From: Microvelia longipes
Taxonomy: Eukaryota > Arthropoda > Insecta > Hemiptera > Veliidae
DNA length: 64,000 nt
NCBI GenBank assembly: GCA_018340805.1
Contig: JACMZG010000008.1
Span: 19,707,118-19,771,117 of the forward strand
Direction of reading: 5' to 3'
Below, piece by piece: positions 54,765 to 64,000 of the stretch (its first letter is position 1; each line of letters starts with the position of its first letter). The notes under the pieces are model-generated. The model saw only the letters and a list, made by a program, of their open reading frames with translations. It was not told where the DNA came from and did not search any database. Position numbers and translations under genes: made by a program.

Positions 54765-56180
54765 TCTGTTTTACATTTCCTCTACTATATTATTATAATA
54801 ATATATTTCCTTTGTCATATTAGCGTTTTTTCTTTTATAGAACTAGAATTTTTATTTTACCCTTAATACACATTTTAAACACACTAAAAAACCGATGTAA
54901 TGGTTTGTAATTTATAACTATGTGAATAATAAAAGAGTACTTTAATAAAAAAAGAGTAACATAAAAAAAATTAAAGAGTCTTGTTACATAAAAATAGAGT
55001 TAGAGAGCTGAAAAGATGTTAAAACGAGAAAGATTTTTAACCCCGGGTATAAAAAAGGTCTCAACCTAGTAAAGAGGTGGATCATAAATCAGAGACTTGA
55101 AGTGAGCGGGCGAGGTAGGCAGAATGTTGAAGCTACCCTTTCTAAAACTTGGTCTTCATATTACACCAAACTCTACCCCTTAATAAAACCACTGTAAATC
55201 ACTCTCTTACATCAGTTACACCTTACAAACTATCGAATAAATAAAATTTAACACTTCTCAGTACCTAATTGTACACAAATAAACTATATTTTGTTAAAAA
55301 TGTCAAACAATCTATTTTTTTAATAATTTAAAAAAAAATACAATTTTTGTTTGAACTATTTAACTAAGTACATATATATCCTTGAGGTTAATTTATCAAG
55401 CTTTTGTAAGCGTATGGCTTTTGAAAGCGATACGCTGGTATTGTGTCAACACAGTGCTTACTTATAGAAAAAGCTTTTTTAGCACCAGAATAAGCTATTA
55501 TACTTTTTGTAACATAAAAGCATTTTAACAAGTTAGATGGTTTTTGTTAAAGATTATTATAATGCTAATTATTTCATCCTCCTTTAAGAATAAAATATAA
55601 CTTGCGAATTTCAAAATTGTTATAAATGTTATAAAAGCTGTATGATTAATATTACCCACAAGAAACTTAAGAAAACTATTAATGTAGCTGTATAAAATAT
55701 CATGTTTAATGTAGTAGATGATGTAACTAATGTTGTATCTTATTGCTGACGACACTTATTTATTGATGAGGAATAGTGTTCGAACACTATTGTGTAAAAT
55801 AACAGCACACTCCATTTTTTAAATTTAGGGTGCTGGTTCAGCAAAGTCTTAACGTCTAAGCTATATTAGAAAGAATTATTTAGAATTAGGGACTGGATAT
55901 GTCTGGATTTAGCTTCATACTCAGAAAAATCAGTCAGTTTTTATCGGCTGCGATTATTTTTCTGATCATCTTAATATTGTGTCTATCATCTCAATGTTTG
56001 ACAATCTTGCGATGTCTATATATCCTTCTGATACTGATTGTCTTCTTGTGACTAACACCCTGGACATATATTATTCTTATTGAGTAATAAATACCTTAAA
56101 ACAATTATCCTAAGAGTTCCTAATTTATGTATGTAGACAGTATATGTGGTGTAATTAATATATATCTCCCATCAGTAATA
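54765..56180. other. Unassigned, no gene seen
   Basis: The frame at 55525-55755 (76 residues, isoleucine-rich) is unremarkable. The stretch from about 55900 may already belong to the LINE relic that follows (possible endonuclease remains). Confidence 0.4.
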
Positions 56181-56205
56181 AAAGTGAACCCATGTGAGTT
56201 GCTAA

Positions 56206-57330
56206 AGTTACGGCAAATGCATTTGTTGATCACTTTCGTTCTGTTATCATAAAATCCTATCTTTTCAACCCTAAAACTTCTATTCCTGTTGATAATCTTG
56301 ATCCTTACCTATCCATTCCTTCCATAACCGAGGAAAAAGTGCTTCAAGCGATTGCAATACGTTAAACCTCTATGTTGCGGCGTTGATAATATTTTAATAA
56401 AAGCCTAACTTTTATTGTGTTCCCCAAAGACTTGGAACTGCGTTGATTATTCTGATTTTCAAATCAGTTGACAAATCCACTCTTTCAAACTACCGCCCAT
56501 TTCCCTCTGTAATATATTTTCCAAAAAGCTTAAACACGTATTATCCATTCCAGTCTTTCCCCCATTACTAAACCTCTCTTTTGTCATTCCCAACATGGTT
56601 CCCGGTTTTCCAGATCCACCTGCACTAATCCCCTGTCCCCTTTTTCCTCCTTTTTGACTATTGACTTTGTCAAAGTCTCTGACTGTATAGACCAAGGAAT
56701 CCTACTATCTAAACTTAAATCTTTTGATCTTCATCCATCTCTTAATTTCGCTCATATGTATCAACCCGCACCTGTTGTATCCGTGTTGGTTCTTAGACCT
56801 CTTCCTATTATTCTGCTTTATCTGGTGCCTACTTAACGACAAACTCAAATTAATTAATGGTTGAATTTTTTTTCCAACGATCTAAAAATCTATTTTCCTC
56901 TATCCTAAACCTTTTCCAGTCCCCTAGTTCAAGACCGTATTTTTCAATGGACATCGTTAAATAATTTGGAACTTCACTCTGGCAAATGTTAAGTCGTTTC
57001 CTTATTACGTTCTTCCTCGCCAATACTCGTTGTTTACGTCTCGAATAATTCCCATATTCCTCGTATCACTGTATTGATAGATCTAGGCATTATTCCTGAT
57101 GACAACCTCTGTTTCGGTGATTAGTTTTTTAGAAGGCTGATTAGAAAGGCTAACCAACGGCTTAGCTTGATTCGACACATTGCCTCAGATCTCTCTCTTG
57201 ATAGTAGTCTAAAGTTGTACTAATCCCTTGCTCTTCCTTTACTTAAATACGATGTTCCTGTCTGGAACATTCTTGGTTCGACAAAATCCAGTGCAATAGA
57301 AGCAATTTAGAGAAATTTCGTTGGAATGTA
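56206..57330 (+). pseudogene. Plus-strand LINE relic: linker, RT and thumb
   Basis: In changing frames: AFVDHFRSVIIKSYLF and ITEEKVLQAIAIR (linker); FKSVDKSTLSNYRPF (RT motif 1); TIDFVKVSDCIDQGILLSKL (motif A region; the usual DFSKAFD-V-D is badly eroded); then VLIDLGIIPDDNLCFGD, KANQRLSLIRHIASDL and LALPLLKYDVPVW (thumb region). No PQGS or YADD-type motif survives in a readable frame. Older and more decayed than the LINE at 8.6-12.2 kb and probably a different family. Confidence 0.75.
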
Positions 57331-59894
57331 ATATAACAGGTACCTTGTTATATTTCAAGTATAACTACTTGTGTAACAATCCTTGATTAATAGAAGGTTC
57401 TTGAAATAACCTGTGAATGTGATGAATAGATTATAAAATAAGTATAGTCATACAGATTTAAGAACCCTTTTCCCTTAAAAGTGTCTTAAAACTCCTATTT
57501 TATTTTTCTCCTTGTCTGCGACAACAGGATGTCGTTCTAACGATAGAATAATTTGTCAAGCTGTAGTTGAACGGTAATACAAAAACAATATTTCATTTAC
57601 TGTACATTACAGAAGGGAATGAAATCTTTTTTTTATTCTTCTTCACGATTCATTACCAGATTAGAAGAAGAAGACGAAATAAATGAGTTTCACAAGGAAA
57701 GCAATCGCTACTCTGTTTTTATAAATTACTTTATTCTAATGCCAAGTACTTTTTGTTTTTAAAAATAAAACAAGCTGCAATCTATGCCATCAGGGTTGTT
57801 CTATTTACATCCAACCAAATAAAATATTTTTAAATTTCAAAGGGTCCCATTATTTTTAATTCTGGGTATAATGACAAGAAACCATCTAAAGGTATTAAAC
57901 TGGAGTTCTAAATTTAAAACAAAGCGGAGGAAGATTTAAGTGTATACATATGGTATTTGGCTCATTATGAATATTGAGTTAGGTAAATATAAATAAATAT
58001 GCCATCGCCAATACATCCAATGACATTAATATCCATTCTTGCTAGAGTGAAAAGGTCCAAGCTAAAGAGTGGACTGCGCCTTTAAAACCTTTATTCAATT
58101 TTATATTTTTAAGTAATAAATTGTTTAATGGTGATGCGGTCTTAGATTGGATATCTGAGCACCTCTAACTAATTGTAGTCAAATTTAATTTTAAACTAAT
58201 TCCATGCTATTTTTTTCATTCTTATAATTAATTTTAAACATCCCAAAGAGAGTAAATAAGTATATCATTTTATATTAATCATTTCATTACTTAATATAAT
58301 AATATAAAAGTTTAACAGGGAAAATTAAAATTTATATTAACGTATAAAAACACGATGATGTTTCAAATATAAAACGTCGTGTACAAAAAGTTACGTTTTG
58401 ATAGAAAGAAGACAGATATTGAATATATCAGAGTTAATTTAATGACGGGATGATTAGGTTTTGAAAATGTATAGCGAGAGGGAGGGCTTCTGAAGCTTGA
58501 TTTGATGTATAGAGCTACACTGATAGCTATAGTGAGGGGTGCCAAGCTAGGAAGGGAGATGAGAGAGGAAGAGAGAAAGGATATTGGGTTGGAAGGTAAA
58601 AGAAATTGGATAAGAGAATGATGGAGATTGATTGCCTAGAAGTGAGATCGCGATGGAAATACTTGACTTTAGAAAAATATATAAAACGGGAGAGATAGAT
58701 AGTGTGTGACAAAGAAAAGAAAAAAACATTTGCAGGGTTCAGAAAGGTATTGAAGATGTTAAAGGTAGAGTAAGATGTGTATTGCTTGTGTTGGTTAGAT
58801 AGAGATAGGAAGAGTTAAGTATTGATAGGTAGAGTAGGATATAGTCATTCGATATAGGAGTGGGACAGAGAGAACGGACTATGAAGATAGAGTGGGGATG
58901 ATACTGACTATAAAGGTAGAGAGGGGATAAAGACAGGACTGTAAGGTAACAGAAGGGAGCTGTTAGTGAATATGAAATGCTTGACATTTCCCTACATCTA
59001 TTTAACTTAACTACCCCAATTTTTCTTATCTTTTCCTAACTCAATATTATACTTAACGATTAAACAAAATATTCATAAGTTTATAACATTTAAATCATAA
59101 AATAACTAACTAACGCCCATTTAAATAAATATTATATTTTTAATTTATTTTAATTACGATGAGTGTTCATATTATTGGTAACCATACATAAATCAAAAGA
59201 TAACTCAGTAAAACTTGAAAATATAAAGGGGAGAAATATGATGCCTTTATGTTTTGTAGCGGCTTCCCATCTATACACAACTGAGAGAAATTTTCACTGT
59301 CAAGTGAATAAATCCAGTCACCCACGCTTCTTGTATGAACAATTATGTCATGCAATAACACAATCAACATGCGAATTATTTTATATTTTTAATTTTTTAA
59401 ATAGAATATAATGTTGGCTTTATGAAGACATTTTTACTTTTGATATAACACATATTTTATTGTAGTTATTGTGCAACATATATCATATTTTGATAATCTG
59501 TATACATTAAATGATGGTAAACAGACGTATGATGTTATCAAATTGGTCATGAAGCGATGGTTTTTAGTACGTTTTTCCCCTAGTTTAATTTATCTGCAAC
59601 TGAGTAGGGATTAGAGTGGTTATGAATAGATGGTAGTTGTACGCTGATGATTGTTTTGTTGTGCCAGAACCCTCAGTTTTTTAAAAATTAGGTATTGCGT
59701 AATAGAGGGTGGGTTTAAAATAAATATAATACTAGTAAGTTTCAGCTGATTGCATTGATTATTGTAAGGGTTAATTATTTTAGTGTCAGTGTTTAATGGA
59801 CTCAGGGAAGAAACTTACTTAGCATAATACACTAGCGCTTAAAAGAAAAATTATTTTGTCCAGCATAATAATCCAAAACCGAGGTTTCATCATA
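57331..59894. other. Unassigned, with a purine-rich tract at 58440-58970
   Basis: The tract has strong G/A bias with loosely repeated GGTAGAG, GATAGA and AGAGAGG words, giving false pyrimidine-coded minus-strand frames of 60-82 residues rich in S, L and P. No gene seen on either side of it. Confidence 0.45.
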
Positions 59895-60190
59895 ATTATC
59901 CGTTTCAGGTATTTTCATGACGTCCTAAGTGGTTTTTATCATGCAGTCTATCTGTCTGTCTGTTTCACGCACAACTCCCATTGTGTTTATACTAGACAAT
60001 TCAAAATTTAAACTAAGCACAAAATCAGATTTTATGTCTTGTTTTACTTCCCAGACGATGCTATTTTTCAAACTTCAATAACCTATTTCGCTGAGTCATC
60101 AACAATTTACAAAAATCGTTAAAAATTAAAAATTTCACGGATCAAGTTGAAATTTGGAAAAATTTACTTCTATAGGTGGCTAATTGATCC
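59895..60190 (+). repeat. REP-C head and middle fragment
   Basis: AAACCGAGGTTTCATC, TTATCCGTTTCAGGTATTTT, TCTGTCTGTCTGTTTC and GTGTTTATACTAGACAATTC correspond to the REP-C start; the fragment fades before the 5S-like part. Confidence 0.75.
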
Positions 60191-60454
60191 TTTAAATATG
60201 ATTTTGATTTAAATTAGCATTTTGAAAATATTGATTATAACATTTAAAATTTTAATAGCCCATAAATTTTATTTTTTACGGTTTCTTTTTTAAATGGCCA
60301 GATAGCGAAACACCTAAAAAACTAGAAGTGAAAACCCCATTTCTATTCAACTTTCAGTTTCTTGGTGAACATATATAACTTTTGGTGCTATACTTAAAAT
60401 TACACTAAATAATTATTTATCTGTCCAAATAAAGTTTATTGATAAAATACTAAC

Positions 60455-60560
60455 AACACCAACTTCGTCTTTCCACCAATAAGCTTTAATTAACTCTGAG
60501 CAGAGCCGGCTTTCGACTATAATGCCATCTACAGTGCGATGAGATGTTGAGTCTTTCAAT
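60455..60560 (-). mobile_element. Penelope-like terminal fragment, single arm
   Basis: Homologous to one arm of the snapback at 25814-26079 (CAACACCAAC, CGTCTTTCCAC, GCAGAGCCGGCTTTCG, ATGTTGAGTCTTTCA). Not mirrored here, so this is a single terminal repeat. Confidence 0.7.
60500..60537 (-). ncRNA. Degenerate hammerhead-like motif
   Basis: Minus strand GCA, CTGTAGA, TGGC/ATTATAG hairpin, TCGAAA, GCCGGCTC, TGC. It shares the CTGTAGA change with the arms at 25.9 kb, so the subfamily, not the single copy, carries this core change. Confidence 0.5.
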
Positions 60561-61639
60561 TCTTGGAGTCTGACTCTTGATTGATAAAGTTGTAAGATGA
60601 GTTGTTAATAGTTGTTGATCTTTTAAGATCATGACGTTTTACCCCATACAATTTAAAGTAACATTCATAAGATATACTGATAAAATATTAAGCTAATATT
60701 ATAATAAAAATCGATATTCTTAATAAACTAGGCTGCCAATTATGATGAATTAGACGTGGTGCCGTATCAAGATTAAAAATGGGGGAGGGATCATATTATA
60801 AAAGACAACAATGTAAGTTTTCAAGGATAACCATTAAAACCCCAAATCCAGTACTGGTCATGTGGAAGGTAAATATCTGATGTTGTCGAGGGGCGGATAT
60901 ATAGTCAACTAGCACTTGACCCCGTGGCCGCTTGGTAAACCCCGTTCTCGTTAAATCGTAAAAAAGCAGCATCAGACATACTTAAAGTTAGATGGGGGCC
61001 TGCCATATCCAATACTGAAGACTTCGGGTGAGTACAAACTCAAGATGAACGTAGGGTGGCAATAATTGGACAAGAAGACAAATTTATTATTAACACCATA
61101 AATTAAAATTTACCGAATCACCTTAGAGTGTCAGACATTATTATAACCTCTATTAAAACCTATATGAAAAAAGTTAAGAAATTTATAATGACTTTGACTC
61201 TTGATCAAAAAGAAACCCTTTTAACAACAAAATACGTCTGTTGAAATGTGGAAACCAAATCTTTTCCAGTTATTTCTTAGCTGTTATGCCTTGGTCTCTC
61301 CAAGTCTGTTTTTAATTTGTTTTAAATGACATAAATTTTAAATATCCTATAAAAACTAGTATAACATTGTGTTGTAAGGTATTGCTACAAACATTTTTCT
61401 TTGATTGTTACTTAACTTATTCTTTTATTTAATTTTTTTATTTATACATTTTTGATTTTGATGGAGCTACTAGCACGATTTTGGGGTTTTCTTTTTTTAA
61501 ATGAATTAATATTTTGTTCTGAAGATCTACAAAATCTACAGAATTATAAATTTATAGCTAGATGATGAATAAATTAATCTGAATTAACATTATTTTTATT
61601 ATAAGAATTGGAATAAAAACACTGAGAAGTGCAAGTAAC
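60561..61639. other. Unassigned, with a GC-richer patch at 60830-61070
   Basis: The patch (around CCCCGTGGCCGC, 60920) is unlike its surroundings but has no frame or repeat that I recognise. Confidence 0.4.
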
Positions 61640-61790
61640 TCCTACATAACTCTAAGATAGAACGTCCCAAGCCACGGCACAGAGTCCTTCTATTATGGCT
61701 GGGTAGTTTGTATTTAAACTTAATTTACATTAAAATTTTCTTTGTAATTTTTACAAATAAACATTTATTTATTTATTCATTCAATTATTT
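61640..61790 (+). mobile_element. LINE 3' end with (TTTA)n tail
   Basis: AAGCCACGGCACAGAGTCC to TTGTAATTTTTACAAATAAACA, followed by TTTATTTATTTATTC. Confidence 0.55.
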
Positions 61791-61839
61791 ATCACCAATT
61801 AGCATCACTGTCTCATATAGCTAAATTATACCGAAGTGA

Positions 61840-61950
61840 TCACCGCGAAGTATGAATTAACTCTAGTCCGCTTCATGAATGAGCCAATTAAAAAATCGAC
61901 ATAGCTAGTAAATTTTTTTCGAAATAAAGAATTATCTATCTATCTTATCT
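61840..61950 (+). mobile_element. 3' end of the 8.6-12.2 kb LINE family
   Basis: TTTTTTTCGAAATAAAGAATT followed by ATCT repeats matches, in opposite orientation, the end of the minus-strand LINE at 8650-8625. The tail unit differs (ATCT here, ATT there), as expected when a LINE templates its tail at insertion. Confidence 0.65.
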
Positions 61951-62780
61951 ACATAGTTGTATGGTCAAAAGTTGGTTTTTGGTTCAACGTAACAAAAAAT
62001 AAAATAAATTCCTACAGAGTAGCAAAGGGAGTAAATCGTCTATTGGGATTTCAAAATAAAACCAAGACCGACTCCAAGAAAACATCGCAAGTAATTCCAC
62101 AATTTTATTAACGTTACCAACTTATTATTCCTAACAGATTTCTAAAACTTCTTTTGATTTTCTTCAAGGGGAAATAGATTTTTCTTTTTAACACTTGTAT
62201 TGAATAAACAAGGTTTTGAGTTATCGAGGAAATGGCGTCTCTTCCCCCTGTTTATTAACATTTCCAGGGGGTGATGAAATATGACCCTCAAAACAATAAA
62301 ATAATTCTCTTTTTCTTTAAAAAAGAAATAATTCTTAAAGACAAGCAAGTTGGCACCTGGGGTTCAACTTCTTAACTTATTTAATTTATTACAGTTGAAA
62401 GAAAAGTTTTTAGTCAATAATTTGTAGGCTTTTCTCACAAACCACGTTTCTCTTTTACACTTTTATTATTTTTCCATTAAACTGCTTCTTACATAGTTAA
62501 TTCTAGATGAAGCAAGTAGCCCTTGAGATGTGATTTCATTGCTGCGGACGTTTGTTTATAGCGTTATTTGCGTTATGTTGTTTTATAGCGTTTATTGCGT
62601 TATTTAATGTGAAATAGAATCTCATTTCATATTTTGACTGATTATTGATACGTGTCGTTCCTTTTGCGTTACATAGGTATTATAAGGGTGTATCAGAATG
62701 AACCTACTACCTTGCCTCTTAATATGGCCTCTAGCAATCTTGCGAAGTGGGCCTCTTTTCATATTATCTCGTATATATTT
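61951..62780. other. Unassigned, no gene seen
   Basis: Frames of 68 and 84 residues on the minus strand have no motif; the second lies in REP-C. Confidence 0.4.
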
Positions 62781-63250
62781 ATAGCAAACTAGTGAGCGAA
62801 GCGAACCAGTTATTGTTAATTTTATATGATGTGTTCTACTAACGTTAGTTCCTAATATTAGTTCAATTTTTATCAAATGACTTATGTACGTTTAAAAATC
62901 GGAAAATAATTTAATTGGGTTACAATTTGGTACAAGTGTATACCCTTACTTAATAAATAAGTACACTAAGTCTCGTTCTAGTACGAAAAGTATATCCATG
63001 ATTTTTGTTGGATCATAAATGTTAAGCAGCATTGAGCGTGGTCAATGCTGTATGGGTAATCGCTAAGAATGAAACGGAAATATTTACTATCTGAGGACAG
63101 CAAAGCGAGTCCGAAGTCGTGTTGCTGAATAAATTTGGCGCATTGTATATTTTATGGACGAGCGGAGTGAGTCCGAAGTTGGAAAGGATGATCGTTGCGA
63201 ATCCGGTGTGATTCGGAAAAGTTCCAAGGTGCCCCGCACCCGATTTTTCC
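62781..63250 (+). repeat. REP-C, middle to 3' end
   Basis: AGTGAGCGAAGCGAACCAG, ATCAAATGACTTATGTACG, TTACTTAATAAATAAGTACA, the 5S-like segment 63021-63076 (the clearest copy: TTAAGCAGCATTGAGCGTGG then ATGGGTAATCGC), GGACGAGCGGAGTGAGTCCG, and the end GGTGCCCCGCACCCGATTTTT. Confidence 0.8.
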
Positions 63251-63394
63251 AATTGTTACTATACGTTTATGGATAGTACTCTATACTATCCAGATTACTA
63301 TTTATACTATACTATCTCAGGTTATTTCCATCGGCATATTCAACCACTCTACACATCTCTTCCAATGGGGGAGGGATGGCAGGATCATACGGTA

Positions 63395-64000
63395 AGTATA
63401 GACACGCTACCAAGATGTCAGAGGGTTAACCATTAACCTTAAATTCCAAGATAGCTGCTGCTGCATCCCTGGATCCAATTTCTGATGAGTGAGAAATTTT
63501 TAAATCCTTAGTTACTACAATACAGCTTCTTGGAATGTCATTCCTCAAACCAATAAGAATAGAAAATTCATATGCTCCCAGACCTCTTACCTTACCACGG
63601 AAACATAAGGTTCTTGAATGAGAACCACCGTGCAGTAATGCAGATTTAATTGATTAAAATGCACCATCATGGGGTCGGTTAGTCATTACTCCTGGGAATT
63701 TCTTGCTTTAGACTGGAGTCAATCCCTTGCTCGATTCCTTCAATTAGAGGAACTACAGGAGTTCCATGCCAACCGTGCAACCGATTAATTGGCACTGAAA
63801 TCGGCCTTAAGTACAACCGCCAACCTACTTCCTCTACATGAGCTAAGTCCTCTGAGCAGACCTAGTAGAAAAACAAGTCAGTTCCCAGGTCTACTCTCAA
63901 TAGAACCAGAGGTCCAGTGGCTTATACCAGGAATTGTAGATGACAAAGGGTAGTTTTAGGGATTGGCTGTTGTTCATCACCAGAAGGCAACTCTAATGGG
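63395..64000. other. GC-richer sequence running off the window
   Basis: From about 63400 the base composition shifts toward balanced. On the plus strand one frame from about 63680 is nearly open to the window end (for example VSHYSWEFLALDWSQSLARF and WLIPGIVDDKG), with two or three stops. It could be a decayed retroelement or an exon edge; I recognise no family. Confidence 0.35.

Noticed and set aside
59163..59411. 82-residue frame (plus) overlapping a 67-residue frame (minus)
   Set aside because: Neither shows motifs; overlapping frames in AT-rich DNA at this length are expected by chance.
63021..63076. Possible 5S rRNA gene
   Set aside because: Only the second half resembles 5S rRNA, it is diverged, and it occurs at the same place in every copy of a dispersed repeat.
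63483..63500. CTGATGA followed by GAGAAATT
   Set aside because: Stem II would be only one or two base pairs; no stem I or III.

Overview
The window looks like a gene-poor, strongly AT-rich stretch of an animal genome, most likely an arthropod and probably an insect. I cannot name the species. The evidence is the base composition, long (TA)n runs, decayed non-LTR retrotransposons with microsatellite tails, tRNA-derived SINEs, several MITE families and many minisatellites. I found no host protein-coding gene that I can support and no bacterial-type operon. Nearly all open frames are remnants of retrotransposons or read-throughs of tandem repeats.

Layout. 0-8.2 kb: a minisatellite, (TA)n tracts, a SINE, a CATAGAG-type MITE carrying a small nested retro-insertion, a retrotransposon ORF1 fragment and a perfect 36-bp hairpin. 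8.2-12.2 kb: a tRNA-derived SINE and the best-preserved LINE (minus strand; endonuclease, linker, reverse transcriptase, AT-rich tail), split by a hAT-type MITE with an exact 8-bp target duplication. 12.4-16.6 kb: more CATAGAG MITEs, one interrupted by an element carrying a hammerhead-ribozyme motif, then a 28-bp minisatellite surrounding a 316-bp-period element with a second kind of hammerhead motif. 18.7-23.6 kb: copies of a ~1-kb interspersed repeat (called REP-C here) whose 3' half contains a 5S-rRNA-like segment; in one copy a 37-bp unit is amplified. 25-38 kb: a cluster of large snapback (inverted-repeat) insertions, several with 11-12-bp target duplications, plus another 28-bp minisatellite. 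39-51 kb: fragments of two further LINEs, a 41-bp hairpin minisatellite, several MITEs and another hammerhead element. 51.8-54.8 kb: a 1466-bp tandem duplication. 55-64 kb: a plus-strand LINE relic, LINE 3' ends and more REP-C.

How the parts relate. The recurring theme is non-autonomous elements nested in one another. At least six loci share one module: a CTGANGA core, a hairpin, a GAAA-like box, a short AT spacer, then GTGGAAAGACG or close variants. This matches what is known for Penelope-like retroelement termini, which carry hammerhead ribozymes. A separate family at 15.65, 46.43 and 47.75 kb carries an independent hammerhead core embedded in a repeat with its own direct or inverted repeats. 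No Penelope reverse transcriptase or GIY-YIG frame is visible here, so these would depend on elements elsewhere. All calls come from reading the sequence by eye; no alignment or folding program was run.
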